From assembly GCA_034409055.1 (NCBI GenBank), contig DAOUMU010000138.1, positions 1 to 9,245 on the forward strand: 9,245 nt of DNA, written 5' to 3'. The notes below the pieces were generated by a model. That model worked only from the letters and a program-made list of their open reading frames with translations. It did not search any database and was not told the origin of the DNA. The position numbers and the translations under genes were made by a program. The number at the start of each line of letters is the position of its first letter. Positions within the stretch are counted from its first letter, which is position 1. Source of the stretch: DAOUMU01 sp034409055 (GTDB lineage: Bacteria > Chloroflexota > Anaerolineae > 4572-78 > J111). This document shows positions 1 through 6,737 of the stretch, in pieces.

Positions 1-304
1 ACTTCAAGATTTGAAAGAACGGTGGCTTCAATTACCGTCAGATACGTCACCCGAGATGGTACATCTTCAGAGGGGATGAATTCCTCTATGAGGCAATTAC
101 CTGCCGACTTTTGCGGTATTGCCAAAATACGTTATCATACAGCAGACTATAGCATGAAAATAACATACGTTGGTGTGGCCGAGTCAGTCGGCAGGCTACC
201 ACCTGGCACTTTGTTGAGAGTTTCACTGGCCCGTTGGTGGCAGCCATATGATGTGGATGTAGAAGCCAGGTGCTATCTCCAATTATCTGGCTGGTACTTG
301 TAGC
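1..304. other. Upstream region without a convincing gene
   Basis: One plus-strand frame stays open from the window edge to a TAG at 301-303, one base before the channel ATG, so the tail of an upstream gene cannot be fully excluded. I do not recognise the translation, and it uses AGA, AGG and ATA codons unusually often compared with the genes that follow, so I read it as non-coding. The region also holds a 10-base inverted repeat (100-109 and 186-195). No convincing -35/-10 pair could be placed. Confidence 0.5.
100..195. repeat. 10-base perfect inverted repeat
   Basis: CCTGCCGACT at 100-109 is exactly the reverse complement of AGTCGGCAGG at 186-195, with 76 bases between the arms. It lies upstream of the channel operon. 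It could be an operator-like pair or a chance match; no further pairing extends from the arms. Confidence 0.4.
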
Positions 305-2218
305 ATGCTTTTTCGTCAAATCGGGCAGAGACTGTCCAGTTATTTTGAGATGCCTTCGTTCGATTCACCCACTTTACCCGAGACGTGGCTGGTTCGCACC
401 GGGCTGCGCTCGTGGCCGCTGGCCAGCGTGGTTGTGGGGGGGGGATTATACTTGCTCTTCCTTATTCTGGCCGTTCTGAGTGGTGACTTGACCAAGTTAG
501 TCCAGGCCGATTATTGGGAGTGGCGAAATAGTTTGTTAACTCCGGTCACAACCATTTACCTCTTCTTAATTCAACCACCGTTGAGACGGTTACTGAGCTA
601 TGCCATCGAAGCCTTCCGTCCTCTGCTGCCCACGGGCCGGCGTGAGCGCTGGATGACCGAAGTCTACCGCCTCAATCGGCGTGGGGAGTGGCTGGCTGTG
701 GGGCTCGGGGCCGTGGGGGGGTGGCTAATCGATCCGCCTTGGGGCTTGGAGGAACGTTTCTTGGCCATGAATGTGTATAAGCTACTGGGGGGAGGGCTGC
801 TGTATGGCTTGACAGGCTGGCTTATTTACAGTGGATTGGTTAGAACCAGGCGTCTGGCTGCCTTGCATGGCCAGGCCCAGGAACTGAATATCTTTAAGCA
901 GCCCGCTCCCATTGCGCCCATTGTTCGTTGGAGCCTGGGGGTTATCGGCTGTCTCATTGGCGGTATTGCGGTCAGCGCTCTGTTCATTCCCCCGGCGTAT
1001 CTTATCAATCGTACGACCATCATTATCTATGGCACTCTCATTCTGGCCGCAGCCTTGGTCTTTGTTTTCAGTAAAATGCCGGCCTCACTGCTGGTCCGAG
1101 TCAGCGTGTTTCGCGTTCTGCTCCTTTTTGTTACTGTTGCAGCGATTGGTACCCTCGGTTTCAACCAGTTAGAGGGATGGTCGTTAATGGAGGCGTTTTA
1201 CACTACCATTATCACTATGACCACGGTCGGATACGGTGATCTGAGTCCGCAGACCGACAATGGGCGGATCTTCACCATCGCCTTGAGCCTGGTTGCCATT
1301 GGCATTGGCGGCTATGCCGTGACCTCAATCGCCTCCTTCATTGTCGAAGGAAATTTCTATCGCCTGATGCACGGTAAAAAGGTCTACAAAAAAATTGACA
1401 GGCTGCAAAACCACATTATTCTGTGCGGCGCGGGACGGGTTGGCAAACAAATCGCTATAGAATTTTACAAGACCGACGTTCCCTTTGTCGTCATCGAACA
1501 GAGTCCGGTCATCCTTGAAGCACTGCTCCGGGAGATAGAGATTCCCTACATCCAGGGGGACGCAACGCAGGACAGGACGCTGGAACTGGCCGGCATTGAG
1601 CGAGCCAGGGGACTGGTGACGGCCTTGAGCGATGATAAAGACAACGCCTTCGTTATCCTCAGTGGGCGAGAACTGGCCAAAAAGTTCGGTAATCCCAATC
1701 TGTATACAATTAGCCGGGTCAATGAAGAGAAACACCGGAAAAAGCTCGAAAAGGCCGGGGCCAACACCGTGGTTTCGCCTAATGCTGCTGGTGGGCGGCG
1801 AATGGCCTCGATGATGATCCGGCCAGAGGTCGTCACTTTTTTGGATGAAATGATGCAGGCCGAGCAGCAAACCGGGCAGGTATTACGCCTGGAGGAGGTG
1901 CATATCAACAAAATCAAAAACCCCGCCTTGATGGAGTTGATAGAAAAGGATCAGTTACACGTTATAGACATCGGACAACATACCGGGTTACTGGTCGTGG
2001 CCATTAAACGTAATGGCCTGGACGAACATGATCCTTACCTCTATACGCCCAAAGGGAATACAAAACTACAAAACGGTGATATATTGATTGTTATGGGCAC
2101 GCCGGAAGAGCGAAGTAAACTCAAACAAGAGGAATCGCCAAGTATGTTTGAAGTTTGGCAGTCAAAAGTAGAGGAAAGATGGTATAGCTGGACTGAGAAA
2201 CTGAGGTCTAGAGATTGA
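305..2218 (+). CDS. Potassium channel with C-terminal RCK (TrkA-N/TrkA-C) domain
   Basis: Membrane K+ channel of the two-helix pore plus RCK type (Kch/MthK-like). The selectivity filter TVGYGD is at residues 307-312, between hydrophobic helices at about 266-286 and 320-347. A Rossmann-type RCK-N domain follows (about 369-515), with GAGRVG at 375-380, an acidic residue closing beta-2 (E398) and GDAT at 418-421, then an RCK-C domain (about 525-600). This arrangement suggests gating by a nucleotide or ion. The first 260 residues are unusual: they add about five or six hydrophobic stretches (near 41-59, 77-90, 129-143, 158-176, 206-229, 236-256), making the protein far longer than a plain two-helix RCK channel. 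No good ribosome site precedes the ATG at 305. The ATG at residue 16 is an alternative but would not remove the extra helices. A nine-G run falls in codons 44-47. First gene of a three-gene operon. Confidence 0.92.
   Translation: MLFRQIGQRLSSYFEMPSFDSPTLPETWLVRTGLRSWPLASVVVGGGLYLLFLILAVLSGDLTKLVQADYWEWRNSLLTPVTTIYLFLIQPPLRRLLSYAIEAFRPLLPTGRRERWMTEVYRLNRRGEWLAVGLGAVGGWLIDPPWGLEERFLAMNVYKLLGGGLLYGLTGWLIYSGLVRTRRLAALHGQAQELNIFKQPAPIAPIVRWSLGVIGCLIGGIAVSALFIPPAYLINRTTIIIYGTLILAAALVFVFSKMPASLLVRVSVFRVLLLFVTVAAIGTLGFNQLEGWSLMEAFYTTIITMTTVGYGDLSPQTDNGRIFTIALSLVAIGIGGYAVTSIASFIVEGNFYRLMHGKKVYKKIDRLQNHIILCGAGRVGKQIAIEFYKTDVPFVVIEQSPVILEALLREIEIPYIQGDATQDRTLELAGIERARGLVTALSDDKDNAFVILSGRELAKKFGNPNLYTISRVNEEKHRKKLEKAGANTVVSPNAAGGRRMASMMIRPEVVTFLDEMMQAEQQTGQVLRLEEVHINKIKNPALMELIEKDQLHVIDIGQHTGLLVVAIKRNGLDEHDPYLYTPKGNTKLQNGDILIVMGTPEERSKLKQEESPSMFEVWQSKVEERWYSWTEKLRSRD
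436..444 (+). repeat. Nine-G homopolymer inside the channel gene
   Basis: Nine consecutive G residues span codons 44-47 (V-G-G-G) of the channel. Losing one G would bring a TGA at 477-479 into frame; gaining one would bring a TGA at 484-486 into frame. Shorter G runs follow in the same gene at 715-721 (seven) and 787-792 (six). Tracts of this kind are slippage-prone in other bacteria; function here is inferred only. Confidence 0.75.
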
Positions 2219-2221
2219 TTT

Positions 2222-2986
2222 ATGGTTGAAAATTCAAACAAGGAACTATTGGCGCAGGTGGCCAATTTAAAAGATCACTACATCCTGTGTGGGGCAGGGC
2301 GGACGGGTATCTATATTGCTGAGGAGTTCGTCAGGCTTGAAGTCCCCTTTGTGATTATCGAGCAGGAGCCAACTGTGATCGAGTCCTGCCAGAGTCAAAT
2401 CGGTGCTGATCTGCTCTATCTTGAGGGAGACGCCACTGAGGACGAAACGCTGGAGTTGGCCGGAATTGGGCGGGCTAAGGGGTTGATTACCACATTGGGA
2501 GACGACAAAGACAATATCTTCGTGGTGCTCACGGCCCGGTCGCTTAATCCCAACCTGCGGATTGTCACCCGGGTCAATAATGGAGAAGAAAATGTAGAAA
2601 AGCTGCGCAAGGCCGGCGCCGATGAGATTGTTTTGCCCAACGTCGTCGGTGGCATGCGTATGGCCTCGGAAATGATCCGTCCGGAGGTGGTCATCTTCCT
2701 GGATCGTATGCTGCGCACCTCGGAGAAAAAGAAACGATTGCGTTTGACCAATTTATATGCAGATGAAATCAAAATTTCTACCCTGGACCCTGCTAAGTTG
2801 TGCATCGCTGATGTTGGGCAGCACACAAATTTACTGGTGGTGGCCATTAAGCGTGATGGGCAGTACCAATACAAGCCCAGGGGAGATACCCAGTTACGCC
2901 GGTCCACAGAGTCGCACAGTGGCGACGTTTTGGTTGTGGTTGGCAGCCAGGAAGAACTGGATAAAGCCACAGAAGGCAGTTTATAA
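2222..2986 (+). CDS. Soluble RCK/TrkA-type K+ channel regulatory subunit
   Basis: A 254-residue cytoplasmic protein with no membrane segment. RCK-N (about 18-160) carries GAGRTG at 24-29, E47 at the end of beta-2 and GDAT at 69-72; RCK-C follows (about 172-245, with GDVLVVVG near the end). Size and order match TrkA/KtrA-like gating subunits. It is clearly related to the RCK part of the channel just upstream: ILCGAGR, VPFV.IEQ, GDAT, LELAGI, DDKDN, AGA and the stretch ending MIRPEVV.FLD are shared in the same order. The ATG lies 3 bases after the channel stop, with only a weak GAGG about 15 bases upstream, so coupled translation is likely. I infer that it joins the channel's gating ring, although it could instead serve a Trk/Ktr transporter elsewhere. 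Confidence 0.9.
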   Translation: MVENSNKELLAQVANLKDHYILCGAGRTGIYIAEEFVRLEVPFVIIEQEPTVIESCQSQIGADLLYLEGDATEDETLELAGIGRAKGLITTLGDDKDNIFVVLTARSLNPNLRIVTRVNNGEENVEKLRKAGADEIVLPNVVGGMRMASEMIRPEVVIFLDRMLRTSEKKKRLRLTNLYADEIKISTLDPAKLCIADVGQHTNLLVVAIKRDGQYQYKPRGDTQLRRSTESHSGDVLVVVGSQEELDKATEGSL

Positions 2987-2991
2987 AGCGA

Positions 2992-3879
2992 ATGGCTGTA
3001 CCACTCACCCACACCCGTACCTTCCGCGTCCGTTATTACGAGTGTGATGCTTACGGGCATGTGAACAATGCCAACTATTTGCGTTACATGCAGGAAGCGG
3101 CCTTCGACGCCTCGACGGCGGCCGGCTACAGCCCGGCCCGTTATGCCCAGATAGGCCGCCAGTGGTTGGTCCGCGAAACAGATATCGAGTATCTGCGGCC
3201 TTTGCGCTATGGCGACTCGGTCCAGGTAAAAACCTGGGTAACCGACTTTCGGCGGGTAACCTCGCGCCGGGCCTACGAATTTTATCAGGGGGCTGAACTC
3301 GGGGCCAGGGCCCACACTGACTGGGCCTTTCTTGACAGTGCCACCGGCCAACCGGTCACCATTCCCTCCGAACTGATTGCCGCTTTTTTCCCCGATGGAC
3401 CGCCCGATTCTATCCCCTCGCGAGAAAAGTTTCCCTCAGCGCCGCCACCTCCGGCCAGCCTCTTCTCGATACGGCGGCGGGTGACGTGGCAAGATATTGG
3501 TCCGGCGCAGCACGTCAATAACGCTGTTTATTTGGCCTACGTGGATGATTGTGGCATGCAGGTCCTGGCCGCGTACGGCTGGCCGCTGGCCCGTATGGCG
3601 GCGGAACAGTTTGCCATCATCGTCCGGCGACACCGGATTCAGTACCGGCAGCCGGCCCTGTTAGATGACGAACTGGAGGTAGCCACATGGGTCTCCGACG
3701 TCAAACGAGCCACGGCCGTGCGTCACTATACCATCAACCGGGTCAAGGATAACACGCTGGTCGCCCGCGCCCACACCCTCTACGTCTGGGTAGACCTGAC
3801 CACCCGGCAGCCAATTCGCATCCCGCCCCAATTCCTGGCCGATTTTGCACCGAATATTGTGCTAACGGACACACCCTAA
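2992..3879 (+). CDS. Double-hotdog acyl-CoA/acyl-ACP thioesterase family protein
   Basis: A 295-residue protein made of two 4HBT-type hotdog domains. The first (about 8-133) has YYECDAYGHVNNANYL at residues 15-30; the second (about 158-287) has WQDIGPAQHVNNAVYL at 166-181. Family members hydrolyse acyl-CoA or acyl-ACP thioesters, and tandem hotdogs of this length resemble acyl-ACP thioesterases and fused YbgC/FadM-like enzymes. The Asp expected to be catalytic is present in the first motif (D19) but is Gly (G170) at the matching place in the second, so only one site looks complete. A Pro/Ser-rich linker (about 134-155) joins the halves. The gene starts 5 bases after the RCK gene. It is visibly richer in G+C than its neighbours, which may mean a different origin. 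The substrate cannot be told. Confidence 0.85.
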   Translation: MAVPLTHTRTFRVRYYECDAYGHVNNANYLRYMQEAAFDASTAAGYSPARYAQIGRQWLVRETDIEYLRPLRYGDSVQVKTWVTDFRRVTSRRAYEFYQGAELGARAHTDWAFLDSATGQPVTIPSELIAAFFPDGPPDSIPSREKFPSAPPPPASLFSIRRRVTWQDIGPAQHVNNAVYLAYVDDCGMQVLAAYGWPLARMAAEQFAIIVRRHRIQYRQPALLDDELEVATWVSDVKRATAVRHYTINRVKDNTLVARAHTLYVWVDLTTRQPIRIPPQFLADFAPNIVLTDTP

Positions 3880-3895
3880 AAAATAATCGCTAACA

Positions 3896-3911
3896 CATAC
3901 CCCTCATATCC
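3896..3911 (-). promoter_or_regulatory. Leader-like 16-base motif, orphan copy
   Basis: Read on the minus strand this is GGATATGAGGGGTATG. It matches 13 of 16 bases of the motif that sits 20 bases upstream of the 618-residue gene's start. Here no minus-strand gene follows: the convergent thioesterase gene ends at 3879. It may be the remains of the leader of a lost gene. Confidence 0.35.
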
Positions 3912-4282
3912 TGCTGGCAGAGAATTTCTCAGGGATTATCGGTAAGCTGAACATCGTCAATATAAACCCAAGTATTGTAAAAGCCTTTGTCATTATAAAA
4001 ATCAGCCTCGTATTCCCGGCTCCACAAGGCCAAATAAAGGGTGACATTCTCCCCCTGAAAATCTTGTAAATCTAACGTAACGGTCTTCCAACCCAAATCA
4101 CGCAGTGTCCCCACATCTTGGCTGGTACCAGCATAGCCGCCACAGAAGGCCAAACCGGTGGTTGGGGTCAAGACCCCGGTTGGATTCAGGATCGCACTCT
4201 CATTATCGCAGCCTTTATTGTCACGTTCGTTATCGTTGATTTGGGCTGGTGGGGTGTTCAGGGATACCTCGAAGGTGTCGGC
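3896..4282 (-). repeat. Long direct repeat, copy 1 (3' end of the 618-residue gene)
   Basis: This stretch covers codons 502-618, the stop, and about 30 bases beyond it. It matches 5806-6195 in the same orientation. Bases 3918-4282 align without gaps to 5831-6195 (constant offset 1913), with 8 mismatches that I counted by eye in 365 positions. A 3-base difference (TCC present only in copy 2) lies just outside, and weaker similarity continues to 3896. The sharp inner edge falls at codon 502. Confidence 0.93.
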
Positions 4283-5785
4283 GTAGCCAAGTTTACCTTT
4301 GACGATGTCATTGGTGAATACGCGATAGCGGAGTTGCAGATAGGGCTGTTGCACCGACAAGGTTTGGAAAATGGCCCCAAAGCCGATGGGGATGAAATTG
4401 TTTTGTAATGGATTGCCCAACAGCGCATTGTGACTGCCCTCGAACTGGGCAATGCTCTGGGATAACCCACTGCCATGCCCCTGGAAAGAGCCTTGTCCGA
4501 CATCCCATCCCCTCAAATCACCTAACTCAAAGTCACCATTGGCCAAGGGATCGTAGTTGTGCAATATTATCGGCAGGTAAAGTGGGTACATAGGTAAAGT
4601 GACAATTTTCGGAAAAGGTAGCGAACTAGGAAATTCAGCCGGACCGGCCATCACACTGCCTCGCGAAGTGGGGGTATTTAGCGTCCAATCCGGCCTTTTG
4701 TAGTAGCGCAGGATGGTCTCCCAATCAGACTCGCCGTTAAGGCGGTGTTGTTCTGTATTCTGGCAATCTTCATTCCAGCGGTCGCTATCGGCCAATTCGC
4801 TGGTGGTGTATTGATAGTACATTATACTGGCATTGGCGGCATCATTGTTGGGGTTTTCCATGACGCTGATACTGGTGCAGGCGGCTAGGACCTCGCGGAC
4901 AAAGTTACCGTTATCATCCACAATGGTTTTAAAGTATTCATCATAGAGGTGTAAGGCGTAATGGCCGAAGTTGTGAATCAAAGTTCGATAGCCAGAGGGT
5001 TGGTCCCAATCTCTGTGATTGCTGGAGCTACCGTCCCAGAAACGACCGACGCGAATGGCATGGTTTTTTCCGGATGTAATACCCCCAACGAAAGCATAGG
5101 GACGGACTGTGTTTTTGACGGAAATCTGAAAGTCGGCATCAGCCCAGTATCCGGTGTTATCATAAATTGTCACCTGACCAAAGGCCATTTGTCCGTCAGT
5201 GACGTCGTAGAGAAAGTCAGAGGCTTGGCGAAAGGCATTCTCAATGGTGGCCAGGTAAGCCTCGTCGGCGTTCCACTCAACGGAAACGACGATATTGAAA
5301 AGGATGAGGGGGTTGTTTTTGCGTATAGTCACCAGTTGTTGGCCGGGTTGGCCAATCGTGTCTGGGTGTGGATTGCCTTCGTCATCCAGATTCAAGCTGG
5401 TTAAGTAAGTGCGATAGGCCCAAGCGCTATGCCCTGCTCGGTTCGTGGATTGTTGGTAGACCTGGACTAAGCCAACCAGAGGTTTACCAGGGGTAGGGTT
5501 ATCTAATTCAAGCACACCATTTGCATCTGTTAAAGCAGGGGTACTGCCGTCCGTGGTGACTAACTGCCCGTCATAATAAACGAGGGCCCCCTCGATAGGT
5601 TGACCAATTTCATCGACCACTTTGGCATACCATTCATTGGCTTGATAATTGTTAGATACATGGGACAAAGCCGGTTGAACCGAGAAAGAGGTATCCGCGC
5701 CGGTTGTGGTTTCATTTTTTAGTATGAATAGGACCAGAAAAATGATAATCGCGAAAGTGGAAATAATTAACGATCGTGTTGGCAT
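3929..5785 (-). CDS. Exported CLCA-type metalloprotease-like protein, catalytic Glu replaced
   Basis: A 618-residue protein with an N-terminal hydrophobic signal or anchor (about 6-22). It has a carboxypeptidase-regulatory-like beta domain (about 52-165) and a metalloprotease-like domain (about 160-365) with HNFGHYALHLYDEY at 271-284, SIMYYQY at 320-326 and a later NGESDWETI. A YLPIIL stretch (403-408), typical of Chloroflexota secreted proteins as I recall them, leads into a C-terminal jelly-roll-like module that begins NGDFELGDLRGW and ends WVYIDDVQL. The family motif normally reads HExGHyxlgLYDEY; here the catalytic Glu is Asn (N272), so proteolysis is doubtful, though both His and the Asp are kept. 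The ATG is well supported: AGGAGGG lies 10 bases upstream. Codons 502-618 are duplicated upstream at 5842-6195. Binding or structural surface roles fit as well as a protease; substrate unknown. Confidence 0.8.
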   Translation of the reverse strand: MPTRSLIISTFAIIIFLVLFILKNETTTGADTSFSVQPALSHVSNNYQANEWYAKVVDEIGQPIEGALVYYDGQLVTTDGSTPALTDANGVLELDNPTPGKPLVGLVQVYQQSTNRAGHSAWAYRTYLTSLNLDDEGNPHPDTIGQPGQQLVTIRKNNPLILFNIVVSVEWNADEAYLATIENAFRQASDFLYDVTDGQMAFGQVTIYDNTGYWADADFQISVKNTVRPYAFVGGITSGKNHAIRVGRFWDGSSSNHRDWDQPSGYRTLIHNFGHYALHLYDEYFKTIVDDNGNFVREVLAACTSISVMENPNNDAANASIMYYQYTTSELADSDRWNEDCQNTEQHRLNGESDWETILRYYKRPDWTLNTPTSRGSVMAGPAEFPSSLPFPKIVTLPMYPLYLPIILHNYDPLANGDFELGDLRGWDVGQGSFQGHGSGLSQSIAQFEGSHNALLGNPLQNNFIPIGFGAIFQTLSVQQPYLQLRYRVFTNDIVKGKLGYADTFEVSLNTPPAQINDNERDNKGCDNESAILNPTGVLTPTTGLAFCGGYAGTSQDVGTLRDLGWKTVTLDLQDFQGENVTLYLALWSREYEADFYNDKGFYNTWVYIDDVQLTDNP

Positions 5786-5795
5786 AACTCAGTTT

Positions 5796-5802
5796 CCCTC
5801 CT
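5796..5802 (-). promoter_or_regulatory. Strong Shine-Dalgarno site for the 618-residue gene
   Basis: On the minus strand AGGAGGG lies 10 bases before the ATG at 5785-5783. It fixes the start of the 618-residue gene. The neighbouring small exported gene has no comparable site. Confidence 0.8.
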
Positions 5803-5805
5803 GCG

Positions 5806-5821
5806 CATCACCTTCATATCC
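5806..5821 (-). promoter_or_regulatory. 16-base leader motif of the 618-residue gene
   Basis: GGATATGAAGGTGATG on the minus strand, ending 20 bases before the ATG. It matches 13 of 16 bases of the motif before the small exported gene (6722-6737) and 13 of 16 of the orphan copy at 3896-3911. It may be a shared leader or regulatory element, or simply inherited by duplication. Confidence 0.4.
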
Positions 5822-5841
5822 TGCTTCCGGCAGAGAATTTC

Positions 5842-6195
5842 TCAGGGATTATCGGTAAGCTGAACATCGTCAATATAAACCCAAGTATTGTAAAAGCCTT
5901 TGTCATTATAAAAATCAGCCTCGTATTCCCGGCTCCACAAGGCCAAGTAAAGGGTGACATTCTCCCCCTGAAAATCTTGTAAATCTAACGTAACGGTCTT
6001 CCAACCCAAATCACGCAGTGTCCCCACATCTTGACCGGTACCAGCATAGCCGCCACAGAAGACCAAACCGGTGGTTGGGGGCAAACCCCCGGTTGGATTC
6101 AGGATTGCACTCTCATTATCGCAGCCTTTATTGTCACGTTCGTTATCGTTGATTTGGGCTGGTGGGGTGTTCAGGGATACCTCGAAGGTGTCGGC
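5842..6195 (-). pseudogene. Headless copy of the jelly-roll C-terminus of the 618-residue protein
   Basis: This encodes the equivalent of residues 502-618 of the downstream protein, in frame from ADTFEV to the same stop codon. It differs at only a few residues: S to G in YAGTSQD, A to V in GLAFCGG, and V and T changed in PTGVLTPTTG. There is no start of its own. Upstream in this frame a TAA lies three codons before the junction, and the first usable start would be an internal TTG without a ribosome site. The missing 501 residues include all of the protease-like domain. It is a fragment left by duplication and is probably not translated in this frame. Confidence 0.85.
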
Positions 6196-6700
6196 AAAGA
6201 CTTGTATTTAGACTGGTTGTCAACGTCGATAATCGGGCATTGTTATCTTTAGATACGATATCAACCGGTGTATTGGGGGGAGCGTAGTAACGACGAATCC
6301 TCATTGTATTGGTGGCCAGGATCTTACCATCTGGTAATTCACAGTTGGCTTCAAGTTCAGCTTCTTGCATGTTGGGGTTCTCCGGGAAAAAGTTCTCCAA
6401 GGACCCCTGGTAGCTTGCATCGACGTACTTGCCCTCAAATGGAGTAGGCGTACCCAGATACTCGGCAAAGAAGGTCACTTTTTTACAGATATCAGAGATC
6501 TTTCCGGCGGCGACAAACAAGTCGGTCCCATCGCTGCTGGAAAAGGCATCGACGTGGATACTCCAGAGGCTGGTGTCTTGTGGAGAAATCTCCGGTGTTG
6601 GTTCCAACATCTTCTCTGCCGTTGGTTTCACAAACCAGCCCCCAAGTGGTATCATACCCATTAAAAAAAAAGTAAAAATAGCAAATAGTTGTGTTCTCAT
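6143..6700 (-). CDS. Small exported protein of unknown function, 3' end replaced
   Basis: A 185-residue reading frame. The first ~22 residues (MRTQLFAIFTFFLMGMIPLG...) look like a signal peptide or anchor and include a nine-T run. A Pro/Thr/Glu-rich linker (about 26-42) follows, then a probably beta-rich domain (about 43-150) with cysteines at 72 and 120. I do not recognise the family. Residues 1-168 are unique sequence. From codon 169 (base 6195) the DNA is the duplicated 3' end of the neighbouring gene, read in the wrong frame, so the final 17 residues are an accidental tail and the original C-terminus is lost. No good ribosome site precedes the ATG. It lies 44 bases after the stop of the AAA-like gene and is probably co-transcribed with it. 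Expression and stability are uncertain. Confidence 0.6.
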   Translation of the reverse strand: MRTQLFAIFTFFLMGMIPLGGWFVKPTAEKMLEPTPEISPQDTSLWSIHVDAFSSSDGTDLFVAAGKISDICKKVTFFAEYLGTPTPFEGKYVDASYQGSLENFFPENPNMQEAELEANCELPDGKILATNTMRIRRYYAPPNTPVDIVSKDNNARLSTLTTSLNTSLCRHLRGIPEHPTSPNQR

Positions 6701-6721
6701 AGCTTAAATTTCAATCTCACA

Positions 6722-6737
6722 CATCACTTTTATAACC
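6722..6737 (-). promoter_or_regulatory. 16-base leader motif of the small exported gene
   Basis: GGTTATAAAAGTGATG on the minus strand, ending 21 bases before the ATG at 6700. It matches the leader motif of the 618-residue gene at 13 of 16 positions and sits at nearly the same distance from the start. Confidence 0.4.

Larger units (their letters stand above)
5806..6195 (-). repeat. Long direct repeat, copy 2
   Basis: Second copy of 3896-4282 in the same orientation. It has 8 mismatches over the 365-base ungapped core and no frameshift inside. Identity stops abruptly at 6195, where unrelated sequence of the small exported gene begins, and fades on the other side into the leader of the 618-residue gene. 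Confidence 0.93.

Noticed and set aside
22..303. 93-codon open frame ending one base before the channel start
   Set aside because: No recognisable protein, GTG start without a ribosome site, many AGA/AGG/ATA codons unlike the following genes. Kept only as a remark on the upstream region.
2416..3351. 311-codon minus-strand open frame
   Set aside because: Lies opposite the RCK and thioesterase genes across their junction; it is a shadow, rich in Ser/Pro/Arg, with no motif of its own.
3918..3935. Transcription terminator between the convergent genes
   Set aside because: GAGAATTTCTC and a short CTGC/GCAG pair are too small for a stable stem, and no T run follows in a suitable place.
4961..5404. 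147-codon plus-strand open frame
   Set aside because: Antisense to the middle of the 618-residue gene, whose domains and ribosome site are convincing; the translation has no recognisable motif.
5831..6195. Duplicated block as an insertion sequence
   Set aside because: It contains only the 3' end of a neighbouring gene, with no transposase, terminal inverted repeats or target-site duplication.
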